DNA of 64,000 bases from SB11 sp943370295 (lineage in GTDB: Bacteria > Bacteroidota > Bacteroidia > UBA8524), in the NCBI GenBank assembly GCA_943370295.1, contig CALRQL020000008.1, positions 1 to 64,000 of the forward strand. Direction: 5' to 3'. This document shows positions 42,852 to 51,796 of this stretch, piece after piece; the first letter of the stretch is position 1; each line of letters begins with the position of its first letter. Below the pieces are notes generated by a model, which was given only the letters and a program-made list of their open reading frames with translations, had not been told where the DNA came from and searched no databases. A program made the translations under genes and the position numbers.

Positions 42852-44089
42852 AAAAACTACTAATTACTGCCGCCGCCCTGCTGGGCTTGTGTTCATTGAA
42901 CGCTCAGGTTGACAGCACCGAACGCTGGTTTACCGGAGCCGATATTTACACGGCTACGGGTGCCGTATACAACAACGGAGCGTTAGGCATACGCAACGGA
43001 AAGATAATTTATGTAGGTGCTAAAGAGGGTGCGCCAATTCAAGGCCAGACCGTTGATGTGAGCGGAAAACGCATTTACCCCGGTCTGATAGCATTAAATA
43101 CCATTTTAGGACTTAGTGAAATTGAGGCGGTACGCGCCACCAATGATTTTAACGAAACGGGCAGCAACAATGCCAATGTGCGCTCGGCAATCGCGTTTAA
43201 TACAGATAGTAAGGTAATCCCTACAGTGGTTTCAAACGGTATTCTTACCGCACAGGTGTGCCCGCGCGGCGGAATAATTTCGGGTCAATCATCGGTAATG
43301 ATGTTGCAAAACCGGAATTGGGAAGAAGCCACTTATGCCGCTGATAACGGCATACATATTAACTGGCCGAATTTTAACGGGGAAGAGAAAAACGACAAGG
43401 CAGCCGCTGAACAAGTAGCAAAAATTGTGGGTTGGTTGCAGCAGGCAAAAAGTTACTCGCAACAAAAAACCACAGAAATCAACCTTAAAAACGAGGCCCT
43501 GAAAGCAGCATTGGCAGGCACTAAAAAGGTGTTTGTACATACGGATAACGCCCGCGCGATAGTAAACGCCATCCAAACCCTGCGCGAGTTTTCTATCACC
43601 CCTACTATTGTGGGGGGAGCAGAGAGCGGACAGATTACCCATATTTTAAAACTCAACAACGTGGCGGTAATTATCAGTCGTACCCATCGCTTGCCCGATA
43701 GTTACGACGAAAGTTATGAGGAACCCTATGCGTTGCCCGCTCTTTTGTGGCGCGATAGCATCCCCTTTGCCATTAGCGATATTAACTTTTGGGAGCAACG
43801 CAACTTGCCTTTTCAAGCAGGACAGGCGGTTGCTTTTGGCCTACCTTACGAAGAGGCTATAAAGTCTATAACTCTTTACCCCGCTCAATTATTAGGCATT
43901 GAGCAAACCACAGGCAGCTTGCAAACGGGCAAAGACGCTACGTTTATTGTTACTGCAGGTGATGTGCTTGATATGCGCAGCAGCAAGGTGGAGCAAGCCT
44001 TTTTACAAGGCCGCTCACTTGATTTAAACGACCCCCAACGTCAGTTGTACGAAAAGTACCACGAGCTGATTTTGGGCGAGAAGCCGTAA
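42848..44089 (+). CDS. Exported amidohydrolase-like protein, degenerate
   Basis: The 413-residue protein has a signal peptide (1-19, ending LNAQ) and the amidohydrolase fold (GALGIRNGKIIYVGAKEGAP, FAISDINFW, SLQTGKDATFIVTAGDV). The usual HxH is replaced by YPGLIALNTILG, and the other metal ligands are not in place, so it is probably not catalytic. It is translationally coupled to the preceding gene and most likely acts as a partner subunit or binding protein. Confidence 0.8.
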   Translation: MKKLLITAAALLGLCSLNAQVDSTERWFTGADIYTATGAVYNNGALGIRNGKIIYVGAKEGAPIQGQTVDVSGKRIYPGLIALNTILGLSEIEAVRATNDFNETGSNNANVRSAIAFNTDSKVIPTVVSNGILTAQVCPRGGIISGQSSVMMLQNRNWEEATYAADNGIHINWPNFNGEEKNDKAAAEQVAKIVGWLQQAKSYSQQKTTEINLKNEALKAALAGTKKVFVHTDNARAIVNAIQTLREFSITPTIVGGAESGQITHILKLNNVAVIISRTHRLPDSYDESYEEPYALPALLWRDSIPFAISDINFWEQRNLPFQAGQAVAFGLPYEEAIKSITLYPAQLLGIEQTTGSLQTGKDATFIVTAGDVLDMRSSKVEQAFLQGRSLDLNDPQRQLYEKYHELILGEKP

Positions 44090-45061
44090 TGCCCCAGTTC
44101 GCAAACCCTGTCATTCCCAACTTGATTGGGAATCTCGCTTCTTGACAACGTACAAAACCATCGGGAATAAATCCCGATGCTATTGATAGAGTGCTGGCAA
44201 TCTATCCATAGAGGCAGGTCTTTGTACCTGCCGAGACAAAACCCCTACCCGATTCATCATTAGCTCGACGTTCCCAAAGTCGCCTTCCCCTACAGGGGGA
44301 AGGAAAAGTTGAATGACTGCCTGCACCCCGTCATTCCCGCGTAGGTGGGAATCTCATGTTTCAATCACCCACAAACCATCGGGAATAAATCCCGATGCTA
44401 TTGATAGAGTGCTGGCAATCTATCAATAGCGGCAGGTACAAAGGCCTGCCGTCGACCCATAATCGTCTTCCCTACAGGGGAAGGAAAAGTTGAGTGACTG
44501 CCTGCAAAACAAATAGTCAGGAAGGGGTAAATGGCTATGAGCGCGGCTTCCTCCTTTAACTCACCCCCGAAACTTCCTTAGCCCGACGTTCAAATAGTCG
44601 CCCCTCTCTAAATTTAGAGAGGGGAAACGTTCATCAGTCGTACAAATATCAATTAGTCAGGGGTGAGTTAAATAGTTTACCGACCACCCCTAACCCCTCC
44701 TTGACCCGCGCGCCTACTTCGACAGGCTCAGTATTAATGCCTTGCTAAAGCCTGTGGGAGGGAAAGGAGGGACTGAGGGAGGTTTTTACCTCAACCATCG
44801 GGAATAAATCCCGATGCTATGTATAGAAGGTTGGGCACTCTATCAATAGCGACAGGTCTGTGTACCTGCCGCCGACCCATAATCGTCTTCCCATAGGAGA
44901 GGGAAAAGTTGAGACACTTTTAGCCGGGTAAGCACCTAGGCTGGGGTAAATAGTTAACGATTTATCCGTCAATGGCATCACTAAATATTGTTCTGTGCGC
45001 ACTAACCATACATTTATAAATATTAACGATTAAATTGCGAACTCTTTTTAGCTTATAGCAA
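44090..45061. repeat. Intergenic array of structured repeat modules (array B)
   Basis: These 972 bases have no supported gene. Three copies of the 76-base three-hairpin unit of array A occur here on the minus strand: 44158-44232, 44376-44450 and 44795-44870. The CCCAACTTGATTGGG module is at 44108-44151. CCTTCCCCTACAGGGG-type modules are at about 44284-44309 and 44467-44485. A perfect 24-base palindrome, CCCCTCTCTAAA and its complement, is at 44601-44624. A CTTCGACAGGCTCAG word is at about 44718. The last 120 bases before 45062 are AT-rich upstream sequence of the DUF4290 gene, with one TACATTTA box. Confidence 0.85.
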
Positions 45062-45745
45062 ATGACCGACTACAAATTACCGGAATATAATACGGTACGC
45101 AACCACCTTGTTTTTTCAGAGTACGGACGCAACGTACAACGCTTGGTTGAGTACCTTGGCACGATAAAAGACCGTGAAGAACGCAACCGCAAAGCCAATA
45201 CAGTAATTGCCATTATGGGGAACTTAAACCCCCACTTGCGCGATACTGCCGACTATAAACACAAGTTGTGGGATCACCTGTTTGCCATGTCTAACTTTAC
45301 GTTAGATGTTGATTCACCCTACCCCATTCCAACACCTGAAACCATTAACAAAAAGCCGGACAGAGTCCCTTATTTGGGCAACCATATCAAGTTCAGGTTT
45401 TATGGCCGCAACGTGCAGTCGATGGTGAAAAAGGCTGCCGAAATGGAAGAAGGAGAAGAGAAGCAGTACTTCATCAACATGATAGCTTCGTTTATGCGCA
45501 ACAGCAGCAAAAACTGGAATGACGAAAATCTTTCAGCAGAGGCTATTGCCGACCATATCGAAGTTTTGTCAGAAGGCAAACTGAAAGTGCGTGCCGAAGA
45601 CCTTACCCTTAGCGATGTGGGCCGCTATCAACCCAGCAATAATTATAGACCCAACAACAACCAGCGGAACAACAACTTTAAAAACCGTAACAACGGCCAC
45701 AAAAACCGCAACAACCAAAACCAAAAACAACGCCGCAAATACTAA
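45062..45745 (+). CDS. DUF4290 domain protein
   Basis: The 227-residue protein has the Bacteroidota-specific DUF4290 domain (residues 1-180), with YNTVRNHLVFSEYGRNVQRL and an imperfect second copy, YLGNHIKFRFYGRNVQSMV. The last 35 residues are rich in Asn, Arg and Lys (NNNFKNRNNGHKNRNNQ), as in nucleic-acid-binding tails. The gene is followed by murA after 9 bases, an arrangement common in this phylum. No biochemical role is known. Confidence 0.85.
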   Translation: MTDYKLPEYNTVRNHLVFSEYGRNVQRLVEYLGTIKDREERNRKANTVIAIMGNLNPHLRDTADYKHKLWDHLFAMSNFTLDVDSPYPIPTPETINKKPDRVPYLGNHIKFRFYGRNVQSMVKKAAEMEEGEEKQYFINMIASFMRNSSKNWNDENLSAEAIADHIEVLSEGKLKVRAEDLTLSDVGRYQPSNNYRPNNNQRNNNFKNRNNGHKNRNNQNQKQRRKY

Positions 45746-45754
45746 TACGCTGCT

Positions 45755-47071
45755 ATGGCTTTTTTTAAAATACAGGGGGGTAAAAAGCTACAAGGCGAGG
45801 TTACGCCGCAAGGGGCCAAAAACGAAGCCCTGCAAATATTATCAGCAGTATTGCTGACACCCGAAAAAGTAACCATTCATAAAATACCTGCTATCCGCGA
45901 TGTATTAAAGCTTATAGAACTGTTGGGCGATATGGGTGTGGCTGTTGAGCAGCTGGGCCCAAACAGCTACAGTTTTGAAGCAAAAAACGTAAACCTTGAT
46001 TACCTGCGCTCTGATGAGTTTCGCAAAAAAGGGGGCGGACTTAGGGGTTCTATCATGGTGGTGGGTCCTTTACTCACCCGTTTCGGGCGCGGCTATATGC
46101 CAAAACCGGGCGGTGATAAAATAGGTCGCCGCCGTTTAGATACTCACTTTTTAGGTTTTGAAAAACTTGGGGCTGTTACGTCGGTTGAATACGACGAGGC
46201 AGGCAATGCCCTATACCGTCTTGAGGCTGAAAAGCTGCAAGGCACTTATATGTTGCTGGATGAACCATCGGTAACAGGTACGGCCAACATTATTATGGCC
46301 GCTGTGATGGCCAAAGGCATCACCACCATTTACAACGCCGCTTGCGAGCCCTACATACAGCAACTTAGCAAAATGCTAAACAGCATGGGCGCTAAAATCA
46401 GCGGTTACGGCTCAAACCTGATAACCATTGAAGGCGTAGAATATTTGGGCGGTTGTACACATACCATGTTGCCCGATATGATTGAGGTAGGAAGTTTCAT
46501 AGGTCTTGCCGCCATGACTCAATCCGAAATCACGATAAAAAATGCAGGCATTGAACACTTGGGTATCATTCCCCAAACGTTTGGCCGTTTAGGCATACAA
46601 ATGGAGTTTAGGGGCGATGATATCTTTATCCCCGCGCAAGAAAAGTACAGGGTAGATACGTTTATGGACGGCTCGATACTTACCATTGCCGACGGGCCTT
46701 GGCCGTTGTTTACCCCTGACCTTATCAGTATTATGCTGGTAGTAGCTACACAGGCCGAAGGTAACGTGCTGATACACCAAAAGATGTTTGAAAGCCGCCT
46801 GTTTTTTGTAGACAACCTGATTGATATGGGCGCGCAGATTATTTTGTGCGACCCGCACCGAGCCAACGTTATGGGGCTTAACCGCCGCTCTACACTGAAA
46901 GGTATCACCATGTCGTCTCCCGATATACGCGCCGGGGTTTCGTTATTGATTGCTGCACTGAGTGCAAACGGAACCAGCATTATACACAACATTGAGCAAA
47001 TAGACCGCGGTTACGAAAACATTGACAGTCGTTTGAAAGCACTTGGTGCCCAGATTGAACGCTTTGAATAA
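45755..47071 (+). CDS. murA: UDP-N-acetylglucosamine 1-carboxyvinyltransferase MurA
   Basis: MurA transfers enolpyruvate to UDP-GlcNAc, the first committed step of peptidoglycan synthesis. The 438-residue protein keeps the N-terminal KLQGEVTPQGAKNEALQIL and the core GSIMVVGPLLTRFG. The active-site loop reads PGGDKIGRRRLDTHF, with Asp121 where E. coli has Cys115. Other blocks (MLPDMIEVGSFIGLAAM, SPDIRAGVSLLIAALSA, RGYENID) are normal. Cys to Asp at this site is known to block alkylation by fosfomycin while retaining activity in other species. Confidence 0.95.
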   Translation: MAFFKIQGGKKLQGEVTPQGAKNEALQILSAVLLTPEKVTIHKIPAIRDVLKLIELLGDMGVAVEQLGPNSYSFEAKNVNLDYLRSDEFRKKGGGLRGSIMVVGPLLTRFGRGYMPKPGGDKIGRRRLDTHFLGFEKLGAVTSVEYDEAGNALYRLEAEKLQGTYMLLDEPSVTGTANIIMAAVMAKGITTIYNAACEPYIQQLSKMLNSMGAKISGYGSNLITIEGVEYLGGCTHTMLPDMIEVGSFIGLAAMTQSEITIKNAGIEHLGIIPQTFGRLGIQMEFRGDDIFIPAQEKYRVDTFMDGSILTIADGPWPLFTPDLISIMLVVATQAEGNVLIHQKMFESRLFFVDNLIDMGAQIILCDPHRANVMGLNRRSTLKGITMSSPDIRAGVSLLIAALSANGTSIIHNIEQIDRGYENIDSRLKALGAQIERFE

Positions 47072-47124
47072 ATAAACACGTACAGCCCGATAAAAACGGA
47101 ACTGTTTTTGTGTGATGTATAGAA

Positions 47125-47712
47125 ATGGATAAAACCAAAATGAAGAAATACACCCTTTATGCACTTCCATTAGTAATGGTTTTTGGTATTGGTTTGGCCT
47201 TTGCGGTTGATGTTACCAAAAAAACTAAAGAGAGCGAACGCGCTGCAATTACTGAGGCCATCAGGCAAAACCCGCCCGAAGTGGGTGATGCTGCTCCTGA
47301 AATTGCGTTGCCTACCCCTAATGGTGATACGCTGCGCTTATCAGCATTAAAAGGAAAAATCGTATTGATTGATTTCTGGGCTTCTTGGTGCAAGCCTTGC
47401 CGTTCAGAAAATGTAAATCTTGTTAAAACTTACAACAAGTATAAAAGCATAGGCTTTAAAAACGCGTCGGAGTTTACCGTATTCAGCGTATCGTTAGATA
47501 ATAGCAAAAGCAGCTGGCAAGCGGCCATTGATAAAGACCGTTTGAGCTGGGAATACCATGTATCGGATATGTTAAAGTGGGAATCAGGCCCCGTAACTAC
47601 CTATGGAGTTGAGGCGATACCCGCCAACTTTTTGCTAAACGAAAAGGGAGTGGTGGTAGCTAAAAACCTTCGTGGTGCCGACCTTGATAAAGCCCTTGAA
47701 AGCTTACGATAG
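47125..47712 (+). CDS. TlpA-family thioredoxin-like protein
   Basis: The 195-residue protein has an N-terminal membrane or signal segment (about 8-28) and a thioredoxin fold with the redox motif W-C89-K-P-C92 (DFWASWCKPCRSEN). It has a cis-Pro region (VEAIPANFLLNEKG) and an insertion typical of TlpA/ResA. It should reduce disulfides in the periplasm, or serve cytochrome c or protein folding. It lies 53 bases after murA, with a weak hairpin between (AAAAAC/GTTTTT), so co-transcription is possible. Confidence 0.85.
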   Translation: MDKTKMKKYTLYALPLVMVFGIGLAFAVDVTKKTKESERAAITEAIRQNPPEVGDAAPEIALPTPNGDTLRLSALKGKIVLIDFWASWCKPCRSENVNLVKTYNKYKSIGFKNASEFTVFSVSLDNSKSSWQAAIDKDRLSWEYHVSDMLKWESGPVTTYGVEAIPANFLLNEKGVVVAKNLRGADLDKALESLR

Positions 47713-47728
47713 CTAAAAGCACACACTT

Positions 47729-47783
47729 AAACCACTAAGGCGCAGAAACACTTTATTTAGTGTCTTTGCGCCTTAGTGGCTTT
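47729..47783. terminator. Long bidirectional hairpin between convergent genes
   Basis: AAACCACTAAGGCGCA and its complement pair in a stem of about 24 bases with one mismatch and a TTATTT loop. It lies between the TlpA-like gene and the end of the glycosyltransferase gene. Both strands could use it as a terminator; words such as GCGCCTTAGTGG also look like a dispersed intergenic repeat. Confidence 0.6.
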
Positions 47784-47824
47784 ATATAAATCAGGGTTCA
47801 GTTTTCTTCTACTACACGAGGTGG

Positions 47825-48826
47825 TTACACCATTACCAATTTGCGGTGTTTTGCCACCAGTTCGCCGATAAAGTCTGCGGTTTCATCTGGGTAATCAATA
47901 TGTATGTGCTTGCCGTATTCAATCCAGCTGTTCAGCTGGTTCAAAAAGTTTCCGTTTATTTCAGTAATCACCGTACAGCCCGCCTTTTTAGCACCCAAAG
48001 CATTGCAATGCTGCTCGTACTGGCCAATCATGGGTACTACCATCACTTTTTTGTTTAAGAAAATAGCCTCGGTAGGTGCTTCAAATCCGCCGGCGGTAAT
48101 TAAGCCCATACAGCCCTCCAGGCTCTTTGTATAGGCATCGCTGTTAATTGGGTACACAAATGTGTTTTCGACTCTGTAAGGCGTTTTTGTGTGCTTGCTG
48201 AATACCTCAAACTTTACCCCGTTTACTTTGGTAAATTTTGTCACCAAAAACTTATCATCGTGGGCGGGTAAATACACCGTAACATGGCCAAGGTTTTCAG
48301 GCTCCAGCTTGCGTATATCCTCGCGTATAACGGGGGTACGTATAAAATCATCGTACCGCTCAAAGTGAAAACCGATATGTTCTTGCGAGGGGGAGTAATT
48401 GCGAAAAACCCACTCTACAAAAGGGTTCTTTTTATCAGGCCGCGGCGTGTTCGGAGATAAAAACGCCGCTTGGTGACTCATGGCTACGCAGGTTTTACCG
48501 CGCAGTTTGCAAGCCCATGCCGTAACGGGTTCAAAATCGTTAATTATCAAATCGTAGTTGTGCACCGGAAAATCCCACACATCCTTCATTAGTTTAAAGG
48601 TGCGCATGTTTTTCCAACTGTCCCAAAAATCTACACCGCCTTTTTTACCAAACGTAAAACTCCAACCGTGCAGTTTGTGTTTCACGGGGTGGTTCACGTT
48701 TACCTCACTTTGGGTTCCGCTGATAAGCACATCCAACTCACCGTTATTTGCCAAATGGGGGATAATTTCCCTTGCACGGCTCACGTGGCCGTTACCTGTC
48801 CCCTGTATGGCGTATAATATCTTCAT
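47825..48826 (-). CDS. GT28-like glycosyltransferase (MJ1255/VC2487 type)
   Basis: The 333-residue protein starts at ATG 48826 (MKILYAIQGTGNGHVSRA), which overlaps the upstream gene by 35 bases; an ATG eight codons before it has no family support. The GxGxGH loop and the C-terminal LITAGGFEAPTEAIFLNKKVMVVP with GQYEQHCNA mark a GT-B enzyme related to MurG and monogalactosyldiacylglycerol synthases. The acceptor is unknown. With the LpxH-like phosphoesterase just upstream it may act on a lipid. Confidence 0.8.
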   Translation of the reverse strand: MKILYAIQGTGNGHVSRAREIIPHLANNGELDVLISGTQSEVNVNHPVKHKLHGWSFTFGKKGGVDFWDSWKNMRTFKLMKDVWDFPVHNYDLIINDFEPVTAWACKLRGKTCVAMSHQAAFLSPNTPRPDKKNPFVEWVFRNYSPSQEHIGFHFERYDDFIRTPVIREDIRKLEPENLGHVTVYLPAHDDKFLVTKFTKVNGVKFEVFSKHTKTPYRVENTFVYPINSDAYTKSLEGCMGLITAGGFEAPTEAIFLNKKVMVVPMIGQYEQHCNALGAKKAGCTVITEINGNFLNQLNSWIEYGKHIHIDYPDETADFIGELVAKHRKLVMV

Positions 48827-49649
48827 AAACGTGCTGTATTTTGGGGGCAATCAACGCGTCAATCTCATCCTTATCCAAAGCATCCTCCGCCTTATCATAG
48901 CCCATATCTTTATAAAAATTAAACACCTTCCACTCACCGTTCACATATTCCAACGAGGTTAGGTTCTCTACCCAGTCGCCGCTGTTAAGGTACACCACTT
49001 TGCCCTTTTCGGTCACCACTTCTTTCATCATGGGTTGGTGTATGTGCCCGCAAGCCACGTAATCGTAACCGCTTTCAATGGCAATCTCCACCGCAGTGTG
49101 CTCAAAATCATCAATAAACTTTATGGCTTGCTTCACCCCGCTTTTTATCTTTTTTGATAACGATACCTTACCGCGACGCAATATATTTTCAGAAATAAAG
49201 TTTACAAAGCGGTTTAGCAATATCAGCAAATCATAACCCCAACCGCCCAGTTTGGCCAGCCACTTACTGTGCTTCATGGTGATATCAAACACATCACCGT
49301 GAAAAAACCACATCTTTTTACCATCCATTTCAAGCACCAACTTGTTGTCAATCTTAAAGTTGTTCAACTCAAAATCGGCAAAGCGGCGCAGCATTTCATC
49401 GTGGTTTCCGGTAAGGTAGTGCACCTGTGTGCCGTTGTTTATCATTTTCACAATGCGTTGCACCACCTTCATGTGGCTTTCGGGCCAAAAGCGTTTGTTA
49501 AACTGCCATATATCAATGATGTCCCCGTTGAGTATCAATATCTTGGGGTTAATTTTTTTAAGGTACTTGTTCAGTTCCTTAGCGTGGCAGCCATACGTAC
49601 CAAGGTGTACATCAGATACTACGCAAATATCAAGCGGTCGTTTAGCCAT
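48792..49649 (-). CDS. UDP-2,3-diacylglucosamine pyrophosphatase-like phosphoesterase (LpxH-like)
   Basis: The 285-residue calcineurin-like phosphoesterase has all metal motifs: VVSDVHLGTYG, NGDIIDIW, TGNHDEMLRR, FFHGDVFD and ACGHIHQPMM. The helical insert (about 130-190) and NSGDWVENLTSLEY fit LpxH-like and LpxI-replacing enzymes of lipid A synthesis. It overlaps the glycosyltransferase gene, so they are translated together. Whether it is the only LpxH of this genome cannot be told from the window. Confidence 0.82.
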   Translation of the reverse strand: MAKRPLDICVVSDVHLGTYGCHAKELNKYLKKINPKILILNGDIIDIWQFNKRFWPESHMKVVQRIVKMINNGTQVHYLTGNHDEMLRRFADFELNNFKIDNKLVLEMDGKKMWFFHGDVFDITMKHSKWLAKLGGWGYDLLILLNRFVNFISENILRRGKVSLSKKIKSGVKQAIKFIDDFEHTAVEIAIESGYDYVACGHIHQPMMKEVVTEKGKVVYLNSGDWVENLTSLEYVNGEWKVFNFYKDMGYDKAEDALDKDEIDALIAPKIQHVYEDIIRHTGDR

Positions 49650-49746
49650 AAAAATTAATGGGCGAATGTGGTACGAAGTTTTAAAGTAATTCTTACCATT
49701 GTGTTACGCTTCGTTTAATAAAACTAACAGAAAAGCAGGGTTTTAA

Positions 49747-50646
49747 GTGGATAAACAACCAACCGTATATTATTACCTTCAGTATGTTATTAAAACATTA
49801 ATATATAGCCGCTTATGGGTGGCTTTTTGTGTTTTTGCGTTTACACAAACGGCGTTTGTACTTTTTACAGAGGTAAAAGGTGTTTCTGTTTACTCGGTAA
49901 TTCTTGCGTTGGGTAGTTACTTGTTGTATGTGCTGCCGTTTTTGTATTACGGTGCCAAGGGAGTGATACGGGCATCAAACCCTCGCCAGTTATGGGTTGA
50001 GAAACGACTGAGCCGTTTATACATCACAACGGGTTTGGTGGCAATGGCTACGCTCGCCATGGCTTTTTTTTACTTTGATGTGTTTTTAAGCGTATTGTAT
50101 TACAGCGCACCTGTTGGCCTGCTTACGGTTTTGTATGAGTTGCCTTTGATACGTTTTAGGGGACGTTTTATGGCTTTGCGACAAATAGGCTGGCTAAAAC
50201 CTTTTTTACTGGCGTTTGTGTGGTGGTACATGGGTGCTTATGTAGTAGCAATAGACAAGGCAGATGATATTAGTTGTTTTGTCACTTATTTAACCATTAC
50301 GGATAAATGGCTGCTTTTTCTGCAATATGTTTTGATGTTGGTGCTGAGTGTGCTGTTTGATGTACGCGATACCGAAGCCGACCGTTTGGCGGGCATACGC
50401 ACATGGCCGGTGGGGTTGGGCATTGTGCAAACCAAAAAAGTGTTGCTGTTGCTTTGCTTGCTAAGCATTTCAGTAGCTACTACGGTGCTTCCTTCAGGGG
50501 ACGTGATGCTATGTTATGCTTGCGTATTCGGCCTTTTAGCCGTTTATACGTTTTTGCCCTTGTACAAATTACCTTGGTGGTTTTATGATATAGCCGTTGA
50601 CGGTATAATGCTGTTGCAATGGCTGTTGGTGCTGGTATTGCTTTAA
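49747..50646 (+). CDS. UbiA-like membrane prenyltransferase family protein
   Basis: The 299-residue protein starts with GTG at 49747; there is no good ATG before the first conserved region. It has about eight membrane segments. It has one Asp-rich motif, D205-x2-D208-x3-D212 (DVRDTEADRLAGIRTWPVG), which matches the second motif of UbiA prenyltransferases. The first Asp-rich motif, expected in the loop after helix 2, is not recognisable (RASNPRQLWVEK). The protein may be a divergent family member or inactive. The gene converges on the YgiC-like gene with 11 bases between the stops. Confidence 0.65.
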   Translation: MDKQPTVYYYLQYVIKTLIYSRLWVAFCVFAFTQTAFVLFTEVKGVSVYSVILALGSYLLYVLPFLYYGAKGVIRASNPRQLWVEKRLSRLYITTGLVAMATLAMAFFYFDVFLSVLYYSAPVGLLTVLYELPLIRFRGRFMALRQIGWLKPFLLAFVWWYMGAYVVAIDKADDISCFVTYLTITDKWLLFLQYVLMLVLSVLFDVRDTEADRLAGIRTWPVGLGIVQTKKVLLLLCLLSISVATTVLPSGDVMLCYACVFGLLAVYTFLPLYKLPWWFYDIAVDGIMLLQWLLVLVLL

Positions 50647-50657
50647 GGAGATTACCA

Positions 50658-51794
50658 TTACTCAACAACATGGGGTATAAACCTACTGTGGTTATTGGTA
50701 ATTAATCCCTCGCTTTCGCGGATGCCTATCCCCGCCGATTCTCCGTCTATCATCCAACTGCCTATTACAGGCAATGGTCCAAAATGGTTTTGCAGTTTAT
50801 AATACTGCTGAAATACATAACCTTCTTCGCCGTAATCCCCATCACTAAACTCTTTCATCGTATTGTTTTCTACAATGGTAATATTGGCTCCCTCTCTTGA
50901 AAAGAATGGCTTTTTAACAAAATTACCGTTTAGCTTTTCCGCAGAAAAATAAGAAGGCAATAGGTTAGGGTGGTTAGGGAAAAGCCGCCACAGTAAAGCC
51001 AAAATAGCCTTGTTTGATAGTAAAACCTTCCAAGCAGGCTCCATCCAATATACTTGGGCATGGGTGTTTACCAAAGGCTCTGCAAACTCTTCGTGTGCCA
51101 TCCACTCCCAAGGGTATAGTTTGAAGCAGTTTTTTATGCCGTTCATTTCCATATCAACAAACTGTTGGGTAAACTCTTCCCACCCAATATCCCCAATAGG
51201 TATAAAGGCCGTTTTTATTCCTGCTTGTTCGGCACAGTCGCGTAAATATTCTACCGTAACAAGGTCTTCTTGCGAGTCTTCAACCGCAGCAAAATATAAA
51301 GTGCCATTATGCAAATACTGTTTAAGGTCCTTCCATTTTGCAAGTAAACGGTCGTGGATGGAATTAAATTGGTCGGCATTAGGGAATGTTTCTTCCAGCC
51401 AAAACCATTGCACTACAGCCGACTCGAACAGGCTTGTGGGAGTATCTGCATTATATTCCAACAGTTTCGGCGGGTTATGCCCGTCGTACAACAAATCGAA
51501 ACGACCGTAAATAGAGGGGTAATCATTGTCCCAACTGCTGCGGATAATCCCCCGCATGTTTTCAGGTATTTTAAACTCGTCAAAAAGTTCGTTGTCAATA
51601 ATATGCTGTACGGCTTGCAAGCACATTTCATGCAGCTCGTTAGATGCCGTCTCTAGTACTTCAATCTCTTTTAATGTAAAGTGATAATAGGCGTTTTCTT
51701 GCCAGTATTGTGAGCCTGTAGAGTGGTAGCTGAAGCCGATTTCTTCAACTTTATGTTGCCAGTTTTTTCTTGGCGATATAGGTACTCGCTTCAT
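50658..51794 (-). CDS. Glutathionylspermidine synthase-like ATP-grasp protein (YgiC type)
   Basis: The 378-residue protein is like the C-terminal ATP-grasp half of glutathionylspermidine synthase and like E. coli YgiC. It has RFDLLYDGHNPPKLLEYNADTPTSLFES, LYPWEWMAHEEF, ILALLWRLFPNHPNLLPSYF, KKPFFSREGANI and GSWMIDGESAGIGIRE. The amidase half is missing. The likely reaction is ATP-driven formation of a peptide-type bond; the substrate is not known. The start is 2 bases after the upstream lipoprotein gene, a pairing like ygiBC. Confidence 0.85.
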   Translation of the reverse strand: MKRVPISPRKNWQHKVEEIGFSYHSTGSQYWQENAYYHFTLKEIEVLETASNELHEMCLQAVQHIIDNELFDEFKIPENMRGIIRSSWDNDYPSIYGRFDLLYDGHNPPKLLEYNADTPTSLFESAVVQWFWLEETFPNADQFNSIHDRLLAKWKDLKQYLHNGTLYFAAVEDSQEDLVTVEYLRDCAEQAGIKTAFIPIGDIGWEEFTQQFVDMEMNGIKNCFKLYPWEWMAHEEFAEPLVNTHAQVYWMEPAWKVLLSNKAILALLWRLFPNHPNLLPSYFSAEKLNGNFVKKPFFSREGANITIVENNTMKEFSDGDYGEEGYVFQQYYKLQNHFGPLPVIGSWMIDGESAGIGIRESEGLITNNHSRFIPHVVE

Positions 51795-51796
51795 GG

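Noticed and set aside
44090..45061. Remnant of an insertion sequence or degraded gene
   Set aside because: No transposase-like frame in any reading; the content is explained by repeat modules.
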